Of a stretch of 23,112 bases of DNA, positions 1 to 8,331 are shown piece by piece (the first letter of the stretch is position 1; every line of letters begins with the position of its first letter). This DNA is from Minisyncoccota bacterium (GTDB lineage: Bacteria > Patescibacteriota > Microgenomatia > UBA1400 > PJMF01), in NCBI GenBank assembly GCA_014728425.1, contig WJLO01000122.1, positions 1-23,112 of the forward strand. The letters run 5' to 3'. The notes under the pieces are model-generated. The model saw only the letters and a list, made by a program, of their open reading frames with translations, was not told the origin of the DNA and made no database searches. Position numbers and translations under genes: made by a program.

Positions 1-1100
1 AATCTACGCAAATCCAGCCAAAAAAGTCTTTAGAGCCTGGAGCAAGAGTGATTGATTCAAATCAAGCACCTGCCCGGAGTTTTACTCAAAAACAACAACA
101 GCAGTACAAAGGTAGCAACCAGCCGGATGAGCTGCCAGTTGAGCCTAATTCAGTTGAAGAGCTGGGAGAGTTTGTTGAGGAAATGGAGCAAGATGAACTT
201 TTGATAGAAATTGATGAATTGGCTAAGGAAGATCTTGAGTCTCAGGCAGAATCTCAAACAGAGGATGATTCAGGTTCTTTCTTCATAGCTCTTTCATATC
301 TTTGGCAGCACAAGATCAAGCCAGGACTTCAAGCAGTACCAGGATGGGTATTGAGTTTGTTAGGGATTGAGTTGTCTTTGGTTTTTTTAGTGATGTTTGT
401 TTTAGGGATGGCTTTTCCAGCTTGGGCTCAAGCAGCTTTGGTGACTGGGATTGCCCAAGCTCGAACAAATAAAAACTGGCAATTACATCAAGCAGCCAAG
501 CATGCTTGGGGCAGAGTCAAGTCAGTAATCTGGTTATATATTGCGCCCTCGCTGGCTGTGGCAGCCAGTTTTATTGGCGGAGTTATCGGGGTGGGGATTG
601 TTTTTTTAGTGGTAAAGTTGCTGTTTAGTAGCTCGGGCTTAGAATCTCTGATCTCAGCGGTCTTGATTATTGTCATCATTGTTGCAGCTTTTTACTTTTT
701 CATCCGTGTAATCTTGGGGCAAATTTTGGGCTTACGTTATGTGGTTTTGGAGAAATTAGGTGGTTGGGATGGTTTTAAAAAAGGTTTTTATGCTACCAAG
801 GGTAATGTCATCAAGATGCTGCGTTTGGGGGCAGTAAATGCCTTGTTTACACTCTTGGTAAACCTGGCTTTGTTTGCCCCTTTTGCAATTACGTTTTTGG
901 CTACAGTTTTAGGTCCTGGTTTTAGCCTTAGTGAACTTTTTGCCAATCCTGTAGATCTCAAAGTCTTTATCCCCTCGGGGTTGATACTACTGCTGACGTT
1001 TTTACTGTCTCTTCTTGTTAATGTTTTTATACGCACTTTTGTAACTGCCACTTGGCAATATGCTTATCAAGTTTTGGCCAAGAAAGGATCAGCTAAATGA
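1..1100 (+). CDS. Polytopic membrane protein with acidic N-terminal region, 5' partial
   Basis: A GTG at position 48 could start a 350-residue protein, but the frame stays open back to position 3 with no stop, so the true start probably lies before the window. From the GTG, residues 1-78 are hydrophilic and strongly acidic with a short poly-Gln run. About five hydrophobic segments follow, near residues 100-125, 160-190, 200-222, 260-288 and 310-335. The pattern resembles membrane domains of the GPDPase_memb/YIP1-like type, but I see no diagnostic motif, so function is unassigned. The stop overlaps the next start (ATGA at 1097-1100), so it is translationally coupled to the RDD-family gene. Confidence 0.75.
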   Translation, partial: STQIQPKKSLEPGARVIDSNQAPARSFTQKQQQQYKGSNQPDELPVEPNSVEELGEFVEEMEQDELLIEIDELAKEDLESQAESQTEDDSGSFFIALSYLWQHKIKPGLQAVPGWVLSLLGIELSLVFLVMFVLGMAFPAWAQAALVTGIAQARTNKNWQLHQAAKHAWGRVKSVIWLYIAPSLAVAASFIGGVIGVGIVFLVVKLLFSSSGLESLISAVLIIVIIVAAFYFFIRVILGQILGLRYVVLEKLGGWDGFKKGFYATKGNVIKMLRLGAVNALFTLLVNLALFAPFAITFLATVLGPGFSLSELFANPVDLKVFIPSGLILLLTFLLSLLVNVFIRTFVTATWQYAYQVLAKKGSAK

Positions 1101-1669
1101 GTAAAAACAAAGCTTATGCCAACTTATTGCCTCGTTTGTCAGCTCAAGTGATTGATGCTTGTCTTTTAAATCTGCTTAACATTGCTGGTTTATATTGGAT
1201 GGCTAATGCTAGCTCAATTCCTGAGCTTGTTGCTCGGTTGGTTATGAGCATCGCCCTGATTTTTATTCCTACTTGGATCTTGACGGTGGCTTATTATGTT
1301 AAGTTGTTATCTGATCGTGGTAAAACTATTGGTAAAGAGCTTTTAGGTTTAGAGGTGGTTGATAAAAAAGGTAAGTTTTTAAATTGGAAATGGGCTTTTT
1401 TCCGTGAGTTTCCGGCCAAAGCTGTGAGTTGGTTCTTTTTTGGTTTGGGTTTTTGGTGGGTGATAAAAGACAAGCAGCGTCGTGCTTGGCATGATTTATT
1501 GACTGGTTCTTATGTTAAGCATCAGCACCAGCATCAGTTATCAACTGGTTTAGTAGTTGCTTTAGTCTTGCTTGGGCTAAATCTGTTTGGGTATTTTTTG
1601 ATCTTTAAGATTGTAACTGGCAATCAAGCCTTGATTGGTGATTTTCAGCAACTACTGTCTAGGTTTTGA
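1097..1669 (+). CDS. RDD-family membrane protein
   Basis: 190 residues with about four hydrophobic segments (near 18-37, 48-68, 95-117 and 150-175). RDD hallmarks are visible: an early Arg-x-x-Ala-x-x-x-Asp motif (RLSAQVIDA), the central RGKTIGKELLGLEVVD block (Gly-x-Thr-x-Gly-Lys then a hydrophobic strand), an Arg before the third segment, and the late RRAWHDLLTGSYV block (His-Asp then Leu-x-x-Gly-x-x-Val). RDD proteins are small integral membrane proteins of mostly unknown role, some linked to ion or solute transport. The start overlaps the preceding stop by 4 nt and its own stop TGA overlaps the next ATG by 1 nt, so three genes form one coupled operon. Confidence 0.85.
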   Translation: MSKNKAYANLLPRLSAQVIDACLLNLLNIAGLYWMANASSIPELVARLVMSIALIFIPTWILTVAYYVKLLSDRGKTIGKELLGLEVVDKKGKFLNWKWAFFREFPAKAVSWFFFGLGFWWVIKDKQRRAWHDLLTGSYVKHQHQHQLSTGLVVALVLLGLNLFGYFLIFKIVTGNQALIGDFQQLLSRF

Positions 1670-1926
1670 TGCCTTTTGCTTCTTATGAAGTTGCTGAGAT
1701 TTTAAATCGTGCTCGTTGGATTTATTTAAAAACAGGGGGTAACGTTGGTGCTGCTGCTGAATTTTTAATAATTAATTTTCCTGATTTAACTACTGTAGAG
1801 ATTTACGCCCTGGTTAGATGGTTAGCATTGCCTCAGGGTGATGTTGAAAAATTAACGATTATTTTAAATTCTTTAACTGCTGATATGAAGACAGCAGATG
1901 TAAAAAGAATTATGGGTATAGATTAA
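1669..1926 (+). CDS. Hypothetical small soluble protein (85 aa)
   Basis: 85 residues from the ATG at 1669, which shares one base with the TGA of the RDD gene (TGATG), an arrangement typical of translational reinitiation. A TTG three bases upstream is less likely as the start. No signal peptide or membrane segment is evident; the sequence looks all-helical, with an EVAEILNRARWIYLKTGGN-like amphipathic start. I do not recognise the family. Its stop lies 10 bp from the convergent stop of rplA, with no room for an ordinary terminator hairpin between them. Confidence 0.7.
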   Translation: MPFASYEVAEILNRARWIYLKTGGNVGAAAEFLIINFPDLTTVEIYALVRWLALPQGDVEKLTIILNSLTADMKTADVKRIMGID

Positions 1927-1936
1927 CTGAAGAACT

Positions 1937-2656
1937 TTATTCAACCTTAACTTTAACACTAGGTCCCATAGTAGGAGCTAAGGCCAGTTTAACTAGCTTG
2001 CCTTTTAAGGCTTTGATTAAGATTTGGAGATTTTCTACTAATTCTTTGGTGTCTTGATTGGTTTTGCCAATCACCACATGCATGAGCGGAGCTTTGCGCT
2101 CGGTTTTGAGTTCGAGTTTGCCGCTGCTTAGTTGTTTTTGTTTTAGTTCTGGATTTGGAGTAAGAGTGCCGTCTTTAGGATTAGGCATCAAACCTTGAGG
2201 GCCCAACACTGGTGCATGTTTAGTAAGTTTGGCCATATCTTGAGGTTTAGCTAGCAAGACATCAAACTCGATTTCACCAGCTTCGATTTTTTTAAGTACT
2301 TGAGCATCAAAGATAACCACTTTAAGAGTTTTGCCAGTAGAATAAGGAAACTCTACATTAATGCGTGTTCCAGTTTTCTTTACTACTGCATGAGCAGTAA
2401 TAGTACCAGGAAATCGAGAATAAGAAAGTTTTTTGACTAGTTCTACAGCGGCAAAAGGATCATAGGTTTTGGTTTTATCTACTAATGATCGAGCTATACG
2501 ATATTTTTGTCCTCGAGTAGGCTGGGTGGTAGTGGCCTTGGTTTTAGGTTTGCTTTTAGTGGCTGAAGTAGTTTTAGATTCATCAGCGGCTTTGGTTTTA
2601 ATTTTTTTAACCTTCACACTTGTGTCAGCCATATCTACATTGCGTTTAGTTCCCAT
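1937..2656 (-). CDS. rplA: Large-subunit ribosomal protein L1
   Basis: 239 residues. L1 binds 23S rRNA in the L1 stalk, helps release E-site tRNA and in many bacteria represses the L11-L1 operon. Diagnostic stretches are [19 protein letters not shown] and the C-terminal [11 protein letters not shown]. The first ~45 residues are a Lys/Thr/Ser-rich, probably disordered extension; the L1 fold begins near [13 protein letters not shown]. The start at 2656 is chosen because GGAGG (about 2663-2667, minus strand) sits six bases upstream; a longer frame starts at 2692 without such a site, and a shorter one at MADTSVK. The start lies inside the last codons of rplK (11-nt overlap), so translation is coupled. 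No rplJ or rplL follows: the next gene is convergent. Confidence 0.95.
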   Translation of the reverse strand: MGTKRNVDMADTSVKVKKIKTKAADESKTTSATKSKPKTKATTTQPTRGQKYRIARSLVDKTKTYDPFAAVELVKKLSYSRFPGTITAHAVVKKTGTRINVEFPYSTGKTLKVVIFDAQVLKKIEAGEIEFDVLLAKPQDMAKLTKHAPVLGPQGLMPNPKDGTLTPNPELKQKQLSSGKLELKTERKAPLMHVVIGKTNQDTKELVENLQILIKALKGKLVKLALAPTMGPSVKVKVE

Positions 2657-3077
2657 TAGCAACCTCCACTCCCATACTTTTAGCTGTGCCAATGACAGTA
2701 TTCATGGCACTTGCCAGTTTATCAGTGTTTAGGTCAGGTAGTTTTTTTTCAGCAATGGCTTTAACCTGTGCTTTAGTAATGCTGCCAACTGATTCGGTTT
2801 TGGTTTTGCTACTGCCTTTTTTTAGTTTTAGGGCTTGCTTGATCAATTCCGAAACTGGAGGTAGTTTAAGAACAAAACTAAATGATTTGTCTTTATAAAC
2901 CGTGATCTCTGCAGGAATGATCTGTCCGCGTTTATCTGCAGTAGCATCATTGTATTTTTTAATAAAGTCCATCATGTTAATTCCGGCTTGACCTAAGATT
3001 GGGCCAACAGGAGGAGCAGGCGTTGCTGCGCCTGCTGGTAAGTTTAGTTTAAGAACTTTATCGATTTTTTTTGCCAT
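2646..3077 (-). CDS. rplK: Large-subunit ribosomal protein L11
   Basis: 143 residues, the normal L11 length. It is part of the GTPase-associated centre, binding 23S rRNA and contacting translation factors. Diagnostic features are the N-terminal [19 protein letters not shown] block (Pro-Pro-Val-Gly-Pro, Leu-Gly-Gln), a central [12 protein letters not shown] strand and linker, and the C-terminal rRNA-binding [10 protein letters not shown]. The ATG at 3077 has no obvious Shine-Dalgarno and lies 12 nt after the stop of the 77-residue gene. The 3' end overlaps the rplA start. Confidence 0.96.
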   Translation of the reverse strand: MAKKIDKVLKLNLPAGAATPAPPVGPILGQAGINMMDFIKKYNDATADKRGQIIPAEITVYKDKSFSFVLKLPPVSELIKQALKLKKGSSKTKTESVGSITKAQVKAIAEKKLPDLNTDKLASAMNTVIGTAKSMGVEVANGN

Positions 3078-3089
3078 AGTTGTTAATTA

Positions 3090-3323
3090 TTAACTGATTG
3101 CACCTTCAGTTCCACCTGTTTCTTGGTTAATTATGTGCATACCACCCTGTCCGTCTGGCTCAAGTTGAAGATGAGTCAGTTTCTTCCCCTGCTCAGTATC
3201 CTTATCTTGATGGGATTTAGGTGCAGATTCATGCTTACCTTCTGTTTCTTCTTCTGGTTTCTGAGCTTGTTCGCCATGTCCTTCACCGTGAGGTCCCTGC
3301 GGGCCATTTTTAGATTCTTGCAT
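3090..3323 (-). CDS. Small disordered Gly/Glu/His-rich protein between nusG and rplK
   Basis: 77 residues, almost entirely polar and low in complexity: repeated Gly-Pro, Glu, Gln and seven His, with no hydrophobic core until a short stretch near LTHLQLEP and GGMHIINQE. No known family is recognised. It is probably real: it fills the gap between nusG and rplK on the same strand, its ATG is preceded by a purine-rich AAAGGGGAAGC ribosome-binding region, and an extended -10 lies about 45 bp upstream, just after nusG. It may be a disordered ribosome- or transcription-associated accessory protein (inference from position only). Confidence 0.6.
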   Translation of the reverse strand: MQESKNGPQGPHGEGHGEQAQKPEEETEGKHESAPKSHQDKDTEQGKKLTHLQLEPDGQGGMHIINQETGGTEGAIS

Positions 3324-3366
3324 GCTTCCCCTTTTTTAATTTCCTTTATTTTTTCTCAAGACGTTT

Positions 3367-3375
3367 ATTTTAACA
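3367..3375 (-). promoter_or_regulatory. Extended -10 promoter between nusG and the 77-aa gene
   Basis: Minus-strand TGTTAAAAT lies just downstream of the nusG stop. Transcription would begin near 3360, giving a ~37-nt leader for the 77-residue gene and on to rplK and rplA. Twelve bases here, TTGTGTTAAAAT, recur exactly upstream of tRNA-Trp (13421-13432), which supports promoter identity. No convincing -35 is seen. Confidence 0.45.
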
Positions 3376-3379
3376 CAAT

Positions 3380-4075
3380 CTATACTTTCTGCACCTGCAA
3401 AAAGTCTAACTCAACCGGAGTTTCCCGGCCAAAAATGTTAATTAATACCTCTACTTTACCTTTTTCTTCATTAATAGACTGAACTGTTCCTAAAAAGTCG
3501 TTAAATGGTCCATCAGTGATCTTTACTGCTTCGCCTTCAACAAACTCAGCTTTGTATTGCGGAGTAGCTTGAGTCATGTATTTCATAATGGCTTCGACTT
3601 CATGCTTAGGTAGTGGTCTAGGCCTGCTAGTCATTCCCACAAAGCCTGTGACTCCTTGGGTAGTTCGTACTGCTAGCCAAGAGTCATCAGTCATTTCCAT
3701 ATGCACCAACATGTAACCAGGGAAAATCTTTTCATTAACAGTTTTGCGTTGGCCACGTTTAATCTGGATTTTTTCTTGAGTGGGAATTAATGCCCCTAAG
3801 ATCTTATCAGTTAGATGTAGAGTTTGGGCACGTTGTTTAAGAGTTTCAGCTACTTTGTTTTCATGACCAGAGTAGGCATGAATTACATACCATTTAGCTT
3901 TATCATTAGCTGTTTTGGAGATTTCAACATAATTAGGATTTTGCACGGTGACCTCTTGCACCGCTGGTGGTTTGACTGACTGTTGTTTTTGATCAGTAGA
4001 TTGATCACTAGCTTGATTTTGCTGAGCAGTGTTGTCAGCAGCTTTAGCTGTTGATTTTTTAGTTTTTTTTGCCAT
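3380..4075 (-). CDS. nusG: Transcription elongation/termination factor NusG with N-terminal extension
   Basis: 231 residues, longer than the usual ~180. The first ~60 are a Lys/Ala/Gln/Ser-rich, probably disordered tail. The NGN domain follows (about 61-165): KWYVIHAYSGHENKVAETL, then the IFPGYMLVHMEMTDDSW and GVTGFVG blocks that bind the RNA polymerase clamp. The KOW domain (about 178-231) has GEAVKITDGPFNDFLGTV. NusG supports processive elongation and couples polymerase to ribosome or Rho. It lies 9 nt after secE, the conserved secE-nusG order. The ATG at 4075 has only a weak purine-rich upstream region. Confidence 0.96.
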   Translation of the reverse strand: MAKKTKKSTAKAADNTAQQNQASDQSTDQKQQSVKPPAVQEVTVQNPNYVEISKTANDKAKWYVIHAYSGHENKVAETLKQRAQTLHLTDKILGALIPTQEKIQIKRGQRKTVNEKIFPGYMLVHMEMTDDSWLAVRTTQGVTGFVGMTSRPRPLPKHEVEAIMKYMTQATPQYKAEFVEGEAVKITDGPFNDFLGTVQSINEEKGKVEVLINIFGRETPVELDFLQVQKV

Positions 4076-4084
4076 ATCTTTACT

Positions 4085-4270
4085 TTATTTTTCTAATAAC
4101 CAGGCCATGATTTTTTGAAAAACCAAATCAAGACCGCCTAAGTAAGCAGCTACACTAGCAGTAGCAGTGATCACCACTAAGGTTTTGTTAATAGTGGTCT
4201 CTTTATCTGGCCAGGAGACTTTGTTAACTTCCTGAACAACTTCTTTTAAATATTGGGCAATTTTTTGCAT
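4085..4270 (-). CDS. secE: Preprotein translocase subunit SecE
   Basis: 61 residues, the single-TM form of SecE that stabilises SecY in the translocon. The amphipathic N-terminal helix carries the conserved EVNKVSWPDKETTINKT motif (Val-x-Trp-Pro-x-x-x-Glu-Thr), followed by one membrane segment (about residues 32-52). The ATG at 4270 is chosen because it gives normal family length; a longer frame to 4300 would run through a probable promoter. An extended -10 ends only 10 nt before this ATG, so the transcript should have a leader of only a few bases. First gene of the secE-nusG-rplK-rplA block. Confidence 0.93.
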   Translation of the reverse strand: MQKIAQYLKEVVQEVNKVSWPDKETTINKTLVVITATASVAAYLGGLDLVFQKIMAWLLEK

Positions 4271-4280
4271 CAGATGAATT

Positions 4281-4289
4281 ATTGTACCA
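4281..4289 (-). promoter_or_regulatory. Extended -10 promoter of secE, near-leaderless
   Basis: Minus-strand TGGTACAAT: a TG dinucleotide one base before a TATAAT-like hexamer (5 of 6). The box ends 10 nt before the secE ATG, so a start 6-8 nt downstream leaves only 2-4 leader nucleotides. No strong -35 is visible. Confidence 0.5.
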
Positions 4290-4407
4290 AATATTAGCAA
4301 AAACTTCAGCCTGAGATTTTAGCGAGCTTTAGTGATGGCTTGAGAGAGGAGAGTTGGCTAGTACATTTGCAGTAAACATTAAGTTGTTTATTAGGCTAGA
4401 GAAGCAG

Positions 4408-7296
4408 TTATTTACCTGGAGGCTTGACGTTTTTTTCTTTAAGTTTTTGAGTCATGCTGCTAGGTGGAGGACCGCCAATTGGAGTGCCAAATTTATTGTG
4501 TTGTTTAGCAGGAGTTGTTGATCTAGCAGTTGCTCTTGTTTGCCCTGCCTGAGGCTGATCTGCCCTGGTAGATCTAGTGGTGGAAGTGGGCCTACCAGCT
4601 GAGCCTGGCTGATAAGTAGTGCGCTGATAAGTAGGAGGTTCATCATCATCATTGCGGCGGCGTAGTAAAAACAGCAATAAAAGCAAGATAAAGAAGCTTA
4701 CTCCACCCACCATTAACAACCATTGCAAAGGTATACCACGATCAGCAAGATATTCTTTTAAAGCATCCAAAGCAGTTTGTTCAGCTAGTGGTTTATCAGC
4801 ATCAAGCTCATTGTCTTCAGCTTCATACATTGGCGGTGGTGAGACTTGGCTGCTAGTAGGGGAAACAGTCTGACTAGGGCGGAGTTGGGAATCGGTTTGG
4901 TCAGTTGCTGCAGTAGCTCCTTTACCACCAACCACTTCATCTGGATCACAATAAGTGCTTTCTGGATTAATTGCTAGTCGGCATTGATAGTTGTAGCAAC
5001 GCATGTTTGGAGCACAGTCGCGGTTAGTGGCACAGCTTTCATTACAGCCTTTTACAGTTAAGGGAGCATCAGTGGTATTAACACCACCTTTAGTAGTACT
5101 ACTGCTGCTACCTGGTGCTGGAGTGTAAAGATAGCGATAAACATAGACAGTTTGGCTCCGCGCTCTGCAAGCAGCATCTTCTAGGTTTTCTGGATTGCGG
5201 CAGCGGTTCCACCAGCAAGTATAACCAGGAGCACATTCACTAGTATCGGCACAATATTCATTACAGCTGCGATTAATGCCATTGGTTACTGGTAGAGTAC
5301 ATTGTTCGCTTTCAGGATTTGTAGCTAAGCGGCATTGGCCCTGATAACAACGCAGATTGGCTGCGCAGTCAGCATTACTATTACAACTTTCATTACAAAG
5401 TTGTGGATTTTCTCCGCCAACACCAGGGTTAGTTACACTACATTGAGGCATGTAAAAACTGGCTACCTGACTGTGAGTGCCGTTATATAGCCGGATGTAA
5501 TAAACAGTATTTGGTGCAAAACTAAACTGACTATTATCTGCAGCCCATCTAAAGTCTTGACCATCAGTGATCCAATAACCATCATATTGAGCCAGATTAC
5601 TTTGAGCGAGTTCTTTATGAGCAAAGTTGTTAAAGTCTGGAGTGAGGCTAATATCTACCCAGGTTGCATTGCTAAAACCAGCTTCGTTCCAAATAATATA
5701 AGTAGAGGCTCCATCTGAGTTGCCATACCAACAGTTTTCATAATTGTAGATAAACAGGTTTAGCTCAGCTGGAGTTTCTGAACCACAATAATGAAGTGTG
5801 TCGGCTTGAACATATGGATAGCAACCTTCAGGACTAGTGCTGATCACTTCGCGTTCTTGCCAGCCATTTACACACTCACTCCAATCACTATACTCATAAA
5901 CACATTGTTCAGCACAGGTGCGATGCCACAATTCCCAAGCGGGTTCTGGGCAGTTAGGATCATTGGTGTTGTAATTTCTTTCTTGCCAGCCGTCAATGCA
6001 TTCGTTATTCCAATTTCCAAAGTCATACTGACACTCCGTCTGAGCTTCGCATTCTTGGGTAAAGCTGTAGGTAGCCCAGGATTCATCAGGGACACAGTTA
6101 TCGTTCTGAGCAACCCTAACTCTGGCATACCAAGTGCCGCTAGTTACTTCATGGATCGACCATTGGCTATCAATGGGGTAATATGTGACAGCATCACTGT
6201 AGTCTGCATTGGGTGAGAGTTCTAGAAGATATCGGTTTGCGCCTGGATAGTCATTCCAATCAAGAGTAAAGCTTAAACTATTGTCAGCATGACAATTTGT
6301 TTCTGTTAGTCTCATATTTTCTGGCGCACCACAAGTGCTGTCTGTTTCTTGAATGCAAGCGCCATTATTACAGCCTAGATCACAGCCACGACGGTCATAG
6401 CTCACCTCTCCGCTTTCGTTGCAAAACCATTCATGGATATTTTCGCCACTGCCAGCCCAGCTGTCATCATAAAAACAGTAGTCGTCGCAGCTACCGTAAG
6501 TTCCACTGTCATTGGTAGCACAATGGCTAAGATGATCAGTTTCTACTACTGATGAGATTGGACCAGTGGTATTCCCCACAAGGTTAAAGTTTCTGCCACC
6601 ATCACTATCTTGGCAATTTACTGCTTCATCATTAATATAAAAAACCATTTCATCAATGTGTTTTAAAATATCAATAGTGGTGTCATAGCGGGTAGCAATG
6701 GAGTTTTCTCGGCTAGGTGTTAACCAAATGGTGCCCTCATTATTAGGAGTAGTAAAGTTAAGTCTAAAAAATGGCTCAAAATCATTAGTAGAGACCGGTG
6801 GTGGTGGTTCATCAGGATTAGGTTTTTCGGGTAAGAAGATGAGTTCAATGCGATAGTGATTATTACCTAAGTCTTCAGTATTGTAAGCAGCTAAAAATAG
6901 ATCTAAGTTACCAGTTGGTTCAAAACTAAAATTATTTGGTTGAAAATCAGCAATATCAGTAGTGAGTTCAAAAGCTAGTTGCAAACCATTGATTCGATAA
7001 TCATCTTCATTGTCACCCAAACCCTGAGTATTTAAAAGCAAGGTTAAGCTAGCTGGGGTATTAGTAGGAAAAGTTGTGCCTGACTCAGGACTAACATTAA
7101 ATAAAGTAGTGCCATCTGCTACTGAAGCTTGTTGTCGCCAATCTTGAGATTCTCGTAGGTATTTTTGCAATACCACACTACTAATGGCTAATAACACAAA
7201 AATAATTAAAACTATTACCCCGCCAATAGCAGGCAGGTTATCTTTGTTAATAAGTTTTTTTAATCTAGTAGTTAAGGGAATGGTCTTTTTTGCCAT
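4408..7296 (-). CDS. Large modular surface protein: TM anchor, cohesin-like, FN3-like, TSP1-like and Cys-rich repeats, C-terminal TM
   Basis: 962 residues. Visible in order: basic N-terminus and TM at ~24-43; an LRESQDWRQQA juxtamembrane motif shared with its neighbour; a cohesin-like beta region (~60-220); a Cys-containing stretch (~228-322); an FN3-like domain (~325-415); two TSP1-like repeats (~422-461 and 465-504, pattern Trp-x-x-Glu-Cys-x-x-Gly-Trp-Gln-Glu-Arg); a second FN3-like domain (~510-618); three repeats of the form CNE.C.....CA....CY..QCR (632-666, 677-710, 750-783); a Ser/Thr/Pro stalk; TM2 at ~857-878 followed by Arg-Arg-Arg; and a Pro/Thr/Arg-rich cytoplasmic tail. Most of the protein should lie outside, tethered at both ends. 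It starts 3 nt after the dockerin gene stop, hence one operon. A role in adhesion or envelope scaffolding is inferred; the many Cys suggest disulfides. Confidence 0.85.
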   Translation of the reverse strand: MAKKTIPLTTRLKKLINKDNLPAIGGVIVLIIFVLLAISSVVLQKYLRESQDWRQQASVADGTTLFNVSPESGTTFPTNTPASLTLLLNTQGLGDNEDDYRINGLQLAFELTTDIADFQPNNFSFEPTGNLDLFLAAYNTEDLGNNHYRIELIFLPEKPNPDEPPPPVSTNDFEPFFRLNFTTPNNEGTIWLTPSRENSIATRYDTTIDILKHIDEMVFYINDEAVNCQDSDGGRNFNLVGNTTGPISSVVETDHLSHCATNDSGTYGSCDDYCFYDDSWAGSGENIHEWFCNESGEVSYDRRGCDLGCNNGACIQETDSTCGAPENMRLTETNCHADNSLSFTLDWNDYPGANRYLLELSPNADYSDAVTYYPIDSQWSIHEVTSGTWYARVRVAQNDNCVPDESWATYSFTQECEAQTECQYDFGNWNNECIDGWQERNYNTNDPNCPEPAWELWHRTCAEQCVYEYSDWSECVNGWQEREVISTSPEGCYPYVQADTLHYCGSETPAELNLFIYNYENCWYGNSDGASTYIIWNEAGFSNATWVDISLTPDFNNFAHKELAQSNLAQYDGYWITDGQDFRWAADNSQFSFAPNTVYYIRLYNGTHSQVASFYMPQCSVTNPGVGGENPQLCNESCNSNADCAANLRCYQGQCRLATNPESEQCTLPVTNGINRSCNEYCADTSECAPGYTCWWNRCRNPENLEDAACRARSQTVYVYRYLYTPAPGSSSSTTKGGVNTTDAPLTVKGCNESCATNRDCAPNMRCYNYQCRLAINPESTYCDPDEVVGGKGATAATDQTDSQLRPSQTVSPTSSQVSPPPMYEAEDNELDADKPLAEQTALDALKEYLADRGIPLQWLLMVGGVSFFILLLLLFLLRRRNDDDEPPTYQRTTYQPGSAGRPTSTTRSTRADQPQAGQTRATARSTTPAKQHNKFGTPIGGPPPSSMTQKLKEKNVKPPGK

Positions 7297-7299
7297 GTT

Positions 7300-8271
7300 T
7301 TAAGGATTAGATCCGGTCCATTGATTTACTAAGATCGAGTAATCAATTAAATCTACTTTACCACTATTATTAATATCAGCAGTAGTGTCATTAGTTAACA
7401 TAGCTGTTACTAAAAGATCATAATCTTTTTTATCTACATTGCAGTCGCCATTAAGATCAGCGGTTAGGCTAGGGTCACAACCAGCATCAGTGGGGCTAGC
7501 TTGAGGAGTGTTAGTGGCAGTTGGTATTGGAGTGTTAGTAGCACTAGGAACTGGTGTAGAGGTTGGTAGTGGAGTAGCAGTTGGTTCTGGTGTCATAGTA
7601 GCGCTGGGTACTAAAGTTGGTGTAGGTGAAGGTGCTACTACTTCAAAAGACATATTATTAATAATAGCTAGCCGATCATGATTGGGATCACTGCCATCAG
7701 TACCTGCTAAAATAGCAGAAGAATCTTCATAAAAATTCAAGTTAATTGTGCCAGTACTAATAGGTGTAAAGTTGATGGTTAGTAATTCTTGTGGAGTACT
7801 AGTAACACTAAAGTAATTAAGCGGGTCAACAAAGGGAGGAATAGCTACTAATTCCAAATGATGGCCATCAGTAATGGGCTCATTAAGCCAAATTTCTTCT
7901 AATTGTGAATTAGTAACTTGAAAACTAGGTTCAGCTAACAAAGCTGGGCTTAAAAAATCAAAAAACAACTGAATGCCATTAAGATCCTCTGAACCTCCAT
8001 TATTTGTGCCTATTAATAAGTTAATAGTAGCTGGCTCATTAACCAAAAACTCAGCACCGTTTACAGGGTCACTGGTGATTTCTACAGTTCCATTGGGGTT
8101 CCAAGCTTGTTGACGAAGGTCTTGTGATTTTCGTAGTCGGCCTTGAAATAGAATCGTGGTTAAGCCTAAGCCTATAAACAAGAGTAGAATTAGAGCGCTG
8201 GCCAAAACAGAAGCCTTTTTTGCAGGACTTAAAGCACGATACTTAATGAAATAGCGTTGCCAAAACGACAT
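7300..8271 (-). CDS. Membrane-anchored cohesin-like protein with C-terminal type I dockerin
   Basis: 323 residues from the ATG at 8271; a TTG at 8325 would add 18. The ATG is preferred because it leaves ~20 residues before the TM, as in the two paralogues. A basic N-terminus precedes a TM (~20-40) and the LRKSQDLRQQAW motif, then a cohesin-like beta domain (~55-215), a Pro/Thr-rich linker of TPxPTxTP type, and a C-terminal dockerin with two calcium-loop/helix units: DLNGDCNVDKKD and DINNSGKVDLID (Asp-x-Asn-x-Asp/Ser pattern). Dockerins bind cohesins in a calcium-dependent way in cellulosome-type complexes; here both partners' folds occur on one chain, so homotypic or neighbour binding is possible (inference). 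Confidence 0.85.
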   Translation of the reverse strand: MSFWQRYFIKYRALSPAKKASVLASALILLLFIGLGLTTILFQGRLRKSQDLRQQAWNPNGTVEITSDPVNGAEFLVNEPATINLLIGTNNGGSEDLNGIQLFFDFLSPALLAEPSFQVTNSQLEEIWLNEPITDGHHLELVAIPPFVDPLNYFSVTSTPQELLTINFTPISTGTINLNFYEDSSAILAGTDGSDPNHDRLAIINNMSFEVVAPSPTPTLVPSATMTPEPTATPLPTSTPVPSATNTPIPTATNTPQASPTDAGCDPSLTADLNGDCNVDKKDYDLLVTAMLTNDTTADINNSGKVDLIDYSILVNQWTGSNP

Positions 8272-8331
8272 CTTATTTTTTTCTATTCTATTATCAGCAT
8301 AACGAGAAAAACTTGTTGAAGTCAAGTAGAT

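Noticed and set aside
3123..3482. 119-codon + strand frame opposite the 77-aa gene and the nusG end
   Set aside because: It is antisense to conserved NusG codons and to a gene with better start signals; its Phe/Leu/Ser-rich sequence is typical of shadow frames.
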